A stretch of 32,785 nucleotides of DNA from assembly GCA_964399965.1 (NCBI GenBank), contig CAYNRX010000027.1, forward strand, positions 1-32,785, read 5' to 3'. The position numbers and the translations under genes were made by a program. How positions within the stretch are numbered: position 1 is the stretch's first letter; the number at the start of each line of letters is the position of its first letter. The stretch comes from UBA1381 sp964399965 (GTDB lineage Bacteria; Bacillota; Clostridia; UBA1381). The notes below the pieces were generated by a model. It did no database searches. It was given only the letters and a program-made list of their open reading frames with translations, and was not told where the DNA came from. Positions 15,215 through 24,021 of the stretch are shown here, piece by piece.

Positions 15215-16189
15215 ATGGATGTTCTGCAAAAGGATATGATAAGCGTTATCATACCGACATATAAGCGCAGCGGATATCTGGAAAGAGCGGTAAGCTCTGT
15301 TCTTTGTCAAAGCTATAAAAATATAGAAATAATCATAATCGATGATAATGGTAACGATAAAAGCCGTGATGATACAGAGGAGCTTATAAAAAGGCTTTAT
15401 GGAGACGATCCCCGTATAAAATATGTACAAAACGAACGAAACATGGGCGGTGCGCGGGCAAGGAATCGCGGCGCCCAGCTGGCGGAAGGGGAGTATCTGT
15501 GTTTTCTGGACGATGACGATGTCTACACGGAGGATAAACTTGAAGGCCAGCATCGTTTCATGGTGGAAAACAAGCTCGATATGAGTTTTTCCGATATAAA
15601 AATGTACAACGAAAAAGGCATCGTGGCCGATGTACGTATGCACGGGGAGTATATCGACAATACGGACAACAGCAATCTTTTGGTACAGCATCTGCTCCAT
15701 CATCTGACGCCGACTGATACCTATATGTTTACCAGGGAGGGCTTTTTCAAATCGGGCGGCTTTGAGCACAGGATATTCGGCGATGAGTATATGCTGATGT
15801 TAAACGCTATTTTAAACGGTGTAAAGATAGGTTATTACCCCCGGATAACAGCCATACAATACCTTCATTCCGGAGTGAGGCTGTCATCGGACAAAAGAAG
15901 GTTGGTAGGTGACAAACAGCTTCTTAAGGTGAAAAAGAAATATTTCGACCGTCTCTCATGGAAACAGCGCAGATATGTGTATTTTAGGTATAGAACGGTG
16001 CTGGCGGTGTACTTTCTCCGCAATCGGGAATTGTTAAAATTTGCAGGGTATGCTGTGGGAGGATTTTTCTCATCGCCTGTGGATTTTGTGTGCGAGGGAC
16101 TAAAGATGGCAAAAAGGGTGTTGCGTGAAAATCAAAGAGAAACGCCAAAGATCGAGGAAAGCAGCAAGAGCGTGTACAGTATCAGATAA
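15215..16189 (+). CDS. Glycosyltransferase family 2 protein
   Basis: Cytoplasmic GT-A transferase that adds a sugar from a nucleotide sugar to the growing repeat unit. It starts MDVLQKDMISVIIPTYKRSG at ATG 15215, behind TAGGAG; the longer frame from 15146 adds 23 unlikely residues. The nucleotide-binding IIIDDNGNDKS, NMGGARARNRGAQLAEGEYL and the DxD-type FLDDDDVY motifs are present. The C-terminal third is basic with hydrophobic stretches, so it may sit at the membrane. First gene of the locus, 22 bases before the tandem GT4 gene. Donor and acceptor sugars are unknown. Confidence 0.85.
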   Translation: MDVLQKDMISVIIPTYKRSGYLERAVSSVLCQSYKNIEIIIIDDNGNDKSRDDTEELIKRLYGDDPRIKYVQNERNMGGARARNRGAQLAEGEYLCFLDDDDVYTEDKLEGQHRFMVENKLDMSFSDIKMYNEKGIVADVRMHGEYIDNTDNSNLLVQHLLHHLTPTDTYMFTREGFFKSGGFEHRIFGDEYMLMLNAILNGVKIGYYPRITAIQYLHSGVRLSSDKRRLVGDKQLLKVKKKYFDRLSWKQRRYVYFRYRTVLAVYFLRNRELLKFAGYAVGGFFSSPVDFVCEGLKMAKRVLRENQRETPKIEESSKSVYSIR

Positions 16190-16211
16190 AGCCGCAGATA
16201 AGGAGGAGGCT

Positions 16212-18554
16212 ATGCCGGAATACGTAATATTGGGTAATATGTTTCCTCCGGGAATGGAGGAGCAGGTCAGAAAAAACAGCACGGGATTCGTGGCGGACGC
16301 TTCTCATACGCATCTTTCGGCGATACTTGACGGACTTGATAAAAACCTTGATATACCGCCCAGTGTGATAAACCTGCTGCCTGTGCCCTCTTACCCCAAA
16401 AGATACCGGGAAATGAAAATAAAGGGCTTTTCCTACAGCCATGCACCGGGAGCCGAGGATTACAACGTAGGGTATACCAATCTTACGGTGTGGAAGAAAT
16501 TTTCGGCGAAGCATCAGCTGAATAAGGCGGTAAAACGGTACAACGGCGTTAAGTATATAATAGTTTACAATCCGTCTGCCGATCTTTTAAAAGCGGCAGG
16601 GAAATTGAAGAAAAGGAATCCGGGGGCGAAAATATGCGCCATAGTGCCGGATCTCCCCAAATATGTGAGCCTTAATACCAAGGGGCGTCTGCTTTATGAC
16701 ATTTATCATGCCTTTAATTACCGCAAGGCGGACAGACTGGTAAAAAAAAGCGATTGCTTCGTGTTCCTGACAAAGGATATGGCCGAATATTACGGGGTGA
16801 AAAATTCATATATAGTAATGGAGGCTCTCAACAAGCCCCGTAAAAAGCTCGCGCCCGTGCCGGATGACGATATAAAGCGGATAACGTACACGGGAACGCT
16901 TATTGAATCCAATGGGATCAGGACGCTTTTGGAAGCGTTTTCCCGTATAAAAGACAAAAACTATCGTCTGGTGCTTTGCGGCGGCGGAGATATGACAGAA
17001 GAGCTGAAGAGTCTGTCTGATCCGCGGATAGATTTTAGGGGTAGCGTATCGCGCGATGAGCTTATGCGTATCCAGGAGGAAGCCACAGTTTTGGTAAATC
17101 CACGCTATGAGACTGATGAGGCCACAAGGTACGCCTTTCCTTCCAAGGTCATGGAATATATGAGTGCTGCAAGGCCGGTCGTTTGCTTCCGTCTGCCGGG
17201 GATACCGACGGAGTATGACGATTATTTGATATATGCGGATAGCCCCGAAACGCTTGCGGAAAAGCTGCGCGAGGTATGCAGCCGTGAAAAGGAAGAGCTT
17301 GACCGTATAGGACTCAGGGCAAAGGAGTTTGTCGATAAAAACAAGAATAATATCGTCCAAACAAAGAGGCTTATAGAGCTTTTGCAACGAAAAAGCGTAC
17401 TTTTTGTAATGGAGGATATGAACATAGGCGGTTCCGGAAGCAGCCTTATAGAGCTTCTTTGGACGCTTGATAAAAGCAAATACGATATCTCACTTATATG
17501 CACATATAATACGGGGGAATTGATGGACAGGATACCGGGCGGCGTGCGGGTGCTAAAGAGCGCGTTGCCGGGAAGGAGCCGATTTGCAAAGCGGCTGTTT
17601 AGGATCGCCGGAAATATCGTCCACGGAATGTATATACAGCACATTATATATAGGAAGAGACCGCTTATAGTGCGTTCATTCCAGATAATATGGTCCAGAG
17701 GGATGGCGAAAAATGCCCGCCGGATTAAAGAGCACTTTGATGTTGTTGTCGGATATATGGAGGGATTCCCCGACTACTATGCTATGAGCCGGAAGATCAA
17801 GGCAGACAAAAGGGTAGCGGTGTTCCATTCCGATTATAAAAGAGCCGGTCTTGATCCGGAATTTGATAAGGAAATGTTTTCCAAGGCCGATAGGATAATA
17901 CTGGTATCGGAGGACACGAAAAAAATATTCGATAAGGTGTTCCCGCAGTTTGCCAAAAGGACGGCGGTGGCGGAGAATACCGTATCTACAAAAAGGCTGC
18001 GCAAAGCGGCCGAAAGCGAGACCGGGGATTTCGCCCCGGACAAAAGCGTCGCCAATATAGTAACGGCCGCAAGGCTTGATACTACGCCGAAGCGGCTTGA
18101 CAGGATAGTTAAGGCGGCGGTATATCTGAAAGAGCAGGGCTGCCGGTTCTGCTGGTACGTTTTCGGTGAGGGAGCGGACAGAGCTTGGTTTGAGGAGCTT
18201 ATCCGCAAAAACGGCGTCGGGGACTGCTTGAAGGTAATGGGCAAACGGCTCAATATCGCCCCTTATGTCGCCCAATGCGATATATTCGCCCTTACATCCC
18301 AATATGAGGGCAAGCCGATGGCTGTGACCGAGGCGATGATACTGGGTGTGATACCGGTGGTGACCGAGTATAAATCGGCAAAGGAGCAGGTAAAAGATTG
18401 TGGTATAGTATGTCCGAATGATGATATATCGGTGGCAAAAGCCATTTTTGAGCTTATAAACACTCCGGAGGAGATGGAGCGGTTAAGAGGGAGATTGAGA
18501 GAAAGAAAGTATGATGATAATGGGAAGATGTTTGAGGAGGTGGCCTTAAAATGA
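16212..18554 (+). CDS. Tandem GT4-GT4 bifunctional glycosyltransferase
   Basis: A 780-residue protein with two complete GT-B glycosyltransferases in line. Module 1 (about 1-390) ends with ITYTGTLIESNGIRTLLEAF and YAFPSKVMEYMSAARPVV, the donor-site segment of GT4 enzymes of the PSK-EYM type. Module 2 starts near residue 394 with VLFVMEDMNIGGSGSSLIEL, a fresh GT4 N-terminus, and carries YEGKPMAVTEAM with both glutamates of the E-x7-E motif. The start is ATG 16212 behind AAGGAGGAGG, not 16125. It probably adds two successive sugars to the lipid-linked repeat. It overlaps the next gene by ATGA, so translation is coupled. Sugars are unknown. Confidence 0.85.
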   Translation: MPEYVILGNMFPPGMEEQVRKNSTGFVADASHTHLSAILDGLDKNLDIPPSVINLLPVPSYPKRYREMKIKGFSYSHAPGAEDYNVGYTNLTVWKKFSAKHQLNKAVKRYNGVKYIIVYNPSADLLKAAGKLKKRNPGAKICAIVPDLPKYVSLNTKGRLLYDIYHAFNYRKADRLVKKSDCFVFLTKDMAEYYGVKNSYIVMEALNKPRKKLAPVPDDDIKRITYTGTLIESNGIRTLLEAFSRIKDKNYRLVLCGGGDMTEELKSLSDPRIDFRGSVSRDELMRIQEEATVLVNPRYETDEATRYAFPSKVMEYMSAARPVVCFRLPGIPTEYDDYLIYADSPETLAEKLREVCSREKEELDRIGLRAKEFVDKNKNNIVQTKRLIELLQRKSVLFVMEDMNIGGSGSSLIELLWTLDKSKYDISLICTYNTGELMDRIPGGVRVLKSALPGRSRFAKRLFRIAGNIVHGMYIQHIIYRKRPLIVRSFQIIWSRGMAKNARRIKEHFDVVVGYMEGFPDYYAMSRKIKADKRVAVFHSDYKRAGLDPEFDKEMFSKADRIILVSEDTKKIFDKVFPQFAKRTAVAENTVSTKRLRKAAESETGDFAPDKSVANIVTAARLDTTPKRLDRIVKAAVYLKEQGCRFCWYVFGEGADRAWFEELIRKNGVGDCLKVMGKRLNIAPYVAQCDIFALTSQYEGKPMAVTEAMILGVIPVVTEYKSAKEQVKDCGIVCPNDDISVAKAIFELINTPEEMERLRGRLRERKYDDNGKMFEEVALK

Positions 18555-19921
18555 AAGCAGCTGTGGCAGAGACTGCCGATGCTAAAAGGGAGTATCTGAA
18601 GTGGCTCCCGCGGATCGGAGTTTCGCTCATGCTTTTGGACTGTATCGTGCTGATGCTCGTTCCCAGCGCGGGAGTCATCTGCGGTATAGGTATAATGCTG
18701 TGCGCGGCGATGCTGTTTTTCTTTGATGAATTTTATCTTTTGCCGCTGGCGTTTATATTTTTTCAGGAACAGCTGATACTGGCCGTCGGAACCTCGGCGA
18801 TGAGTTATTTTTCCTACATTTTGATATTCCGCTTTATAGTGTTCGATCTTAGAAGATCGAAGCTGAAAGCCTGGATGCTGCCGGCGTTGTTGGTGATAAT
18901 ACTTTTTTGTATATTCCGATTGCCCAGTACGAGTATTGACATACTCAGACAGTCATACACGGACGCCGGGGAGCAGCCGCCGCTGGATTCGGTGCTGCTT
19001 TTAAGAACGATAGTCGGCTTTGTGGGCGATGTGCTCTATGCGGTATTGACGGCTATAAAGCTGCATGACAGCCCCCAGACGCTCAAGAAATTCGCTTCCC
19101 TTATACCGGTGATGGTGATAATATCCGGTATATACGGGCTTATTGCAGGGAATATCTATCAGGATGTGCGCTATAACGGAAGCTTCAACGATCCCAATTA
19201 TTTTGGTTTCTTTGTAAATATAGGTATATTTTCAGCGCTTACGCTAAAAGAGAATATATACCGTTCAAAAATAGTAAAGGTGGTTATTATTGCCGCTTTG
19301 TATTACTTCCTGCTGGGAGCCGGAAGTATCACCGGGCTTTTATGTAACCTGGGCGGACTGGTAGCCTATACGATATTCTATTACCGGAAAAAAGCGGTGT
19401 TCATGATATTTGTTGTGGGGCTGATAGTCGCGGGCGTCGTTATGGGAGCGATGTCAATACCGGCGATACGAAATCTGTCGGTCGTGCAGAATCTGCAAGA
19501 TCGTATAGAGCTGCAGTATTCGGATATAGCCGGCAGTTCGGCCGATTATCTTACCAGCGGACGAACGACCCAATGGGAGCGATATAGCGAATACATAGCC
19601 GAGGGCAGGATAGATGAAAAGCTGTTCGGCAGCCGCTCAATGCTTAACGGCATGTATGAGGAGGAGTTTGTCGAGGAAGTTGGCGGCGGTTTTGGTCCCC
19701 ATCAGGCCTATCTGGGTTTTATAATAAACTTTGGTTTTGTGGGACTGGCGATGTTCATAGCGGGAATCGTCATTAAGATAGTATATTTTATGTACCGCTG
19801 TATCGTACGCGGGCAGGAGCTGTATCTTCTGATGTCAATAATTTCGGCGATATGGATAGTTTACGGTTTCGCGCTCGATTATTTCTTTGATGTGCGTTTC
19901 ATGCTGTTTTACTTTTTGTAG
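18551..19921 (+). CDS. Wzy/O-antigen-ligase-type polysaccharide polymerase
   Basis: A 456-residue polytopic membrane protein with roughly ten to eleven hydrophobic segments. It carries the family features of O-antigen polymerases and ligases: a NDPNYFGFFVNIG segment (near residues 213-225) and a large external loop before HQAYLGFIINFGFVGL. In Wzy-dependent systems such a protein joins flipped repeat units on the outer face of the membrane. The start ATG overlaps the stop of the GT4 gene and GAGGAGG precedes it. The two co-polymerase genes follow directly, as expected for a Wzy/Wzz pair. Ligase and polymerase functions cannot be distinguished by sequence alone. Confidence 0.8.
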   Translation: MKAAVAETADAKREYLKWLPRIGVSLMLLDCIVLMLVPSAGVICGIGIMLCAAMLFFFDEFYLLPLAFIFFQEQLILAVGTSAMSYFSYILIFRFIVFDLRRSKLKAWMLPALLVIILFCIFRLPSTSIDILRQSYTDAGEQPPLDSVLLLRTIVGFVGDVLYAVLTAIKLHDSPQTLKKFASLIPVMVIISGIYGLIAGNIYQDVRYNGSFNDPNYFGFFVNIGIFSALTLKENIYRSKIVKVVIIAALYYFLLGAGSITGLLCNLGGLVAYTIFYYRKKAVFMIFVVGLIVAGVVMGAMSIPAIRNLSVVQNLQDRIELQYSDIAGSSADYLTSGRTTQWERYSEYIAEGRIDEKLFGSRSMLNGMYEEEFVEEVGGGFGPHQAYLGFIINFGFVGLAMFIAGIVIKIVYFMYRCIVRGQELYLLMSIISAIWIVYGFALDYFFDVRFMLFYFL

Positions 19922-20002
19922 GACAGCGGACGTTGATTTTATATAATATGCCGTAGAGCCTTTGCCGTCGGCTTATAAAATAAAGTAAAAGGAGAGAATG
20001 GT

Positions 20003-21619
20003 ATGAAGCTGCTTATGTATATATGGCAGAGAAAAGTTCCGATAATTATCGGCGGACTTATATGTGTTCTGCTGTATTTCGCCTATAACTGCTATCAGGT
20101 GCATTATACGGACAGCATTGATCTTTCGCTTGTGTATCCGGGGTCTGAAAAGGGAGTATATCCGGATAATACACGGTTCAATATCTATGATATCTTAAAT
20201 GCAGAGGTCATAGATGCGGCGGTGGAGAGTTATAACGCGGAATCGAACTCCCTGCAGCAGATAACTTCCGATGACGTCAGAGGCGATATTATTATAAACG
20301 AATCGGCTCCGGCGGATCTGCAGGACAGGATAGACGAGGCCAGGATGGCAGGACAGGATTATTCCTATTTCGTCAACGAATACCGGATAGAAATGAAACC
20401 GGTGCATAAGCTGACGCTGAGTACGGCCTTCGGCGCTGTTCCGTATGTTGACGGCGAAAAATTCTTAAACCATCTGTACACGAGCTTTTCGCAGTATCTG
20501 GTGGAGCAACATGCGGAGGAGAATATAATCCCCCGGTTGGAGGGATCGATAGATTACGAGGGCTATGATTATCTGGAATATGCGAACATGCTCAATAATC
20601 AGATATCGACGTACATAAATTACCTTCAGCCGAAGAATGCGGAAAACGGAGGCTTCTATTCAGACGAGACCGGCCTGACGTTCGAGGATCTGATAACCGA
20701 ATTTACGAATTTGCAGACATACCAGATACAGAGCCTGATATCTTATGTATCCTCCAGCGGATTGGCAAAGGATACGCAGGAGTTTATAAATATCCTGGAG
20801 ACGAACAATGAAAAGGATTTTATAGAATATCAGAAAACGAGGAGCGAGGGTGAGATAAGCACCCAGGCTATGTATGCCTATGACCACACATTTGAGGAAA
20901 ATATCGTTATCCCTACTTATGACGCGGATAACGGCCTTTATCAGGCCAGGCCTAAGACGGGGTATGATGATATAACCCAGCGTGCTCTGGAACATCAGGT
21001 GGAAGCCGACAATATGATGACCGACATCAATGAAAACAGCAGGAAGATCGAGTTCTACAGCGCGTCCCTGCAAAATGCAGAGGAGCACGCCAGGATAACG
21101 GCGGTGGCTGATTCGATGATGACGGAGCTGGAGACGGTGTCCTCAGAGCTTATCGCTAAAGCGGATCTGACCGTGCAGGAATATCTGCGCGAGCTTTCAA
21201 GTGATTATGTATCACAGAAGGTAGTTCCCAAGAGCTATGTAAACATTTCGTTGTCAGTCGATCTTTTGGGAGTGTTCATAGCGGCCGGTTTTGCTGTGCT
21301 GGTTATCGTTGTTATCATAGAGGGCGTAAGAAGATGGTATATCGTTTTCGTGCAGACCCAAAAAGAAGCGATAATGCAGGAACGCAGGCTTCAGGTGCTG
21401 GAGAATGTCAAAGAAGGCGAGAGCATACCGGGGATAGACAGCTCTATTGCTGAAGACGTTGATAAACTGACGTTCGGCGAATTGGTGAAGCATAGGTTCC
21501 GCCGGTCAAAAGGCGATATTCGTTTTGCAGCCAAGGATAAAACCGCTCCCAAAAGGGAAAAGCCGGGAAAAAAGCGTCGTCCCAAAAGGAATGAAAAAGA
21601 CGTGAAGGAGGAGAAATAA
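20003..21619 (+). CDS. Polysaccharide co-polymerase-like protein (Wzz/CpsC type)
   Basis: A 538-residue protein with a membrane segment at about 10-32, a large extracytoplasmic region rich in alpha-helix and acidic residues, and a second membrane segment at about 418-441. This is the topology of chain-length regulators. The cytoplasmic tail (about 95 residues) is strongly basic toward its end (KKRRPKRNEK). The external domain is clearly paralogous to that of the next gene; shared landmarks are the YF...YR segment, DY..YDY.E, and TGL.F.DL. Compared with a usual Wzz/CpsC of 230-370 residues it is long. AAAGGAGAG precedes ATG 20003. The next gene starts in its stop codon. Confidence 0.72.
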   Translation: MKLLMYIWQRKVPIIIGGLICVLLYFAYNCYQVHYTDSIDLSLVYPGSEKGVYPDNTRFNIYDILNAEVIDAAVESYNAESNSLQQITSDDVRGDIIINESAPADLQDRIDEARMAGQDYSYFVNEYRIEMKPVHKLTLSTAFGAVPYVDGEKFLNHLYTSFSQYLVEQHAEENIIPRLEGSIDYEGYDYLEYANMLNNQISTYINYLQPKNAENGGFYSDETGLTFEDLITEFTNLQTYQIQSLISYVSSSGLAKDTQEFINILETNNEKDFIEYQKTRSEGEISTQAMYAYDHTFEENIVIPTYDADNGLYQARPKTGYDDITQRALEHQVEADNMMTDINENSRKIEFYSASLQNAEEHARITAVADSMMTELETVSSELIAKADLTVQEYLRELSSDYVSQKVVPKSYVNISLSVDLLGVFIAAGFAVLVIVVIIEGVRRWYIVFVQTQKEAIMQERRLQVLENVKEGESIPGIDSSIAEDVDKLTFGELVKHRFRRSKGDIRFAAKDKTAPKREKPGKKRRPKRNEKDVKEEK

Positions 21620-23817
21620 TGAATATAACGATAGTTGATATCATTGAATACATAAAAAAACATATTCTTATTGTCCTCCTGGCAGCAGTGATATGTGCAT
21701 TGCTCGGTTACTTTTACGTACAGGGCGCGCAGACATACGTTGTCTCCACCAGCTTTGAATTTGTGGGCGACAATGCGGCCGAGGGAAAAGACGCCAACGG
21801 CGAGGCCTTAGATGTATACGAGATAATGGCTCCGACCATAATAGAACAGGCAATAAACGACGTGGGCGTCGATATCAGCGTGGAGGAGATAAGAAACGGT
21901 ATGACCGTGACCCCTATCACCGATACTGTGACTGAAACGAAGATAGAATCAATGGCCGAAGAAGGGGAGGATTTTGAATATTTCCCTACCCAGTACCGGG
22001 TAACGCTTGAGCATCACGGAAAATACGGCCGCCAGTTTGGTATCCAGCTGCTTAATAAGATAGTTGAGCGGTATAATACCTACATAATGGATACGCAGAC
22101 AAACCAGCCGATGATAGCGAATATTTTTACCAACATGGATTACTCCAGCTACGACTATATGGAGCTGAGTGAGTTATACGATGAGCAGCTTTCATCGATG
22201 ATCACGCGAGTGCAGGATCTGAATACAGCAGCCCCGGAATACCGTTCCTCAAGGACCGGATTGTCTTTCAGCGACCTGACATTGTATTTTGCCGGCGTGA
22301 AAGATGTGGAATACGCCAAGTATTACTCCTACGTAAGAAAAGGGCTTCTTTCCAAGGAAGCGGAGGTATATCTGAAAAATCTGGAGTACAAGATACAGAA
22401 TCTGGAGATCGAAAGGGAGAAAAACCAGGATGACGCCAACCGTTCCTACGAATCGATGCAGAACTTCTACAGCGAGTATAAGGAAGGTCAGAGAGTAAAC
22501 CGGGCGTTTACTGACGGTACCGGCGTTGATGAGAGCAATGATCTCTGGACAAGAGAGACCGACTGGGAGACTGTTATCACCACGTATGATGATATCATAA
22601 CGCGATATATAGACAGCGGGACGATGGCAGCCGATAATTATCACGATATATATTACTATACGAACCTTTTAAACGATTTTAGAAATGACAACGTTTCTCA
22701 GGAGATAAAGACGGAGTACACCGCAAAAGCGGATGAGCTTATAAACAAAATACATACGAAGCTCACAGAATACATCGCGCTTGCCAACGAGACCATAAAC
22801 GATTACAATAATTACCGTGGCACACAGTATGTATCGTTTATGTCCTCAGTGAGCACAAAGCCGCAGATATCGCAGGCGCTCGTAGTGGCGTTTGCTACAG
22901 TGCTCGGCATATGTATAGGCCTGTTTATTGCAGTAGGCATTGAGTTGTTCAAACGGATAAAGGAGCAGGCTGATATAGAAATGCGCCGCCGGAAAATGGA
23001 GCTTTTGGAAAAGGGCAGCTTGCCGGTGAACCTGGAAAACCTGCCGCCGCTTGACAGGGCGTTCTTTGAGGCTATATATAACGATTTTGAGGAGTTTAGA
23101 CTTTATTATCTGCCGATAGTTGATCAAAACGGTAAATGGATAGGAGCTGAAGCGTTAGCGCGCTGGGATTCCAAAGAATTTGGTATGGTAATGCCTAATG
23201 ACTTTATCTCTATCGCCGAGAAATACGGCATCATGGAGCTGTTGGGTAAGTGGATAATCAAGGAAGCCTGCACAAGGTGCAGGATGTGGAACAAGGAGCT
23301 TTCGCAGGATCTCTTCGTTTCCGTAAACTTCATCCTGAGCCAGGTGGCCAGCGAGATATTTATAGATAATATAATCGACACGCTCACCGCCACCCAAGTG
23401 GATCCGGCCAACCTCGTTATAGAGCTTAGCCGCGGGGCGGAGATAGCGGATATAGAGCTGGCAGAGAAAAAGCTAAATGCTATAAAGGCTCTCAAAGTGA
23501 AGATAGCCGTGGACAATTTCCGCGAGGAGAAGTCCAATATAGAGGTGCTTTACAAGCTTCCGGTAGATATGGTGAAGATAGACAGAAGCTGTATAATGAA
23601 TATTGACAGCATAACGGCGCAAAATCTGATAAGCAACGTTTCCGATGTCGCTAAGATGTCTGAGATAACGGTATGCGCAGAGGGCGTGGAAACAAGGGAA
23701 CAGGAACAACTGCTCAAGAAAATGGGCGTAGAGCTTTTCGAGGGCTATCTCTACTCCAAGCCTGTAACGCCTGAACAGTTTGCGATAGATTTTAATAATG
23801 CCGTTAAAACGGTATAA
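21619..23817 (+). CDS. Co-polymerase fused to a degenerate EAL domain (c-di-GMP receptor-like)
   Basis: A 732-residue fusion. Residues 1-445 have co-polymerase topology: a membrane segment at about 17-36, an extracytoplasmic helical domain paralogous to the preceding gene, and a second membrane segment at about 418-443. A short basic linker leads to a cytoplasmic EAL domain (about 480-727). EAL residues kept are E511 (EAL motif), N570, E602, D632, K653 and E688. Changed are the second Asp of DDFG (N633), the whole loop after it (FREEKSN instead of FGTGYSS), the second Glu of the EITE segment (R605) and the late Gln (E708). This pattern suggests c-di-GMP binding with weak or no hydrolysis, as in LapD or FimX. 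The start overlaps the previous stop, with AAGGAGGAG upstream. By inference it links c-di-GMP level to chain length or polymer export. Confidence 0.83.
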   Translation: MNITIVDIIEYIKKHILIVLLAAVICALLGYFYVQGAQTYVVSTSFEFVGDNAAEGKDANGEALDVYEIMAPTIIEQAINDVGVDISVEEIRNGMTVTPITDTVTETKIESMAEEGEDFEYFPTQYRVTLEHHGKYGRQFGIQLLNKIVERYNTYIMDTQTNQPMIANIFTNMDYSSYDYMELSELYDEQLSSMITRVQDLNTAAPEYRSSRTGLSFSDLTLYFAGVKDVEYAKYYSYVRKGLLSKEAEVYLKNLEYKIQNLEIEREKNQDDANRSYESMQNFYSEYKEGQRVNRAFTDGTGVDESNDLWTRETDWETVITTYDDIITRYIDSGTMAADNYHDIYYYTNLLNDFRNDNVSQEIKTEYTAKADELINKIHTKLTEYIALANETINDYNNYRGTQYVSFMSSVSTKPQISQALVVAFATVLGICIGLFIAVGIELFKRIKEQADIEMRRRKMELLEKGSLPVNLENLPPLDRAFFEAIYNDFEEFRLYYLPIVDQNGKWIGAEALARWDSKEFGMVMPNDFISIAEKYGIMELLGKWIIKEACTRCRMWNKELSQDLFVSVNFILSQVASEIFIDNIIDTLTATQVDPANLVIELSRGAEIADIELAEKKLNAIKALKVKIAVDNFREEKSNIEVLYKLPVDMVKIDRSCIMNIDSITAQNLISNVSDVAKMSEITVCAEGVETREQEQLLKKMGVELFEGYLYSKPVTPEQFAIDFNNAVKTV

Positions 23818-23835
23818 GCTGTTTTGAAGATCATT

Positions 23836-23871
23836 TTATGCGGCTGTGGGTATGCGCCTGCAGCCGCATAA
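23836..23871 (+). terminator. Stem-loop after the co-polymerase/EAL gene
   Basis: TTATGCGGCTG pairs with CAGCCGCATAA, an 11-base perfect stem with a 14-base loop. The following GAATTTTAG is only weakly T-rich, so it may be a partial terminator or an mRNA-stabilising end. Confidence 0.55.
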
Positions 23872-23874
23872 GAA

Positions 23875-23933
23875 TTTTAGTCAATTGCGAATCCTTTTTC
23901 GCAATTGATCCCGATAAGGGAATAATTGTGAAA
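23875..23933 (+). repeat. Palindromic repeat, copy 3 (extended form)
   Basis: The core 23881-23908 has 11-base arms TCAATTGCGAA / TTCGCAATTGA. The flanks TTTTAG and TAAGGGAATAATTGTGAAA match copy 2 at 8964. It lies between the two EAL-domain genes and interrupts the otherwise tight gene spacing of the locus. Confidence 0.75.
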
Positions 23934-24021
23934 CATTGTATTATTAAGATTTAAATGGGGGATATTATCGTCGGCATGGGGGAGATAGTAGCCGAATATT
24001 TGCAAAAAAAGGAGAATATTG

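Noticed and set aside
15043..15264. 73-codon frame starting GTG in the exopolysaccharide leader
   Set aside because: No ribosome site, very close to the predicted transcription start, overlaps the GT2 start, and no recognisable motif.
21619..23817. The EAL domain of the co-polymerase fusion as an active phosphodiesterase
   Set aside because: The second Asp of DDFG, the loop after it and the late Gln are all replaced, which makes normal hydrolysis unlikely, though residual activity cannot be excluded.
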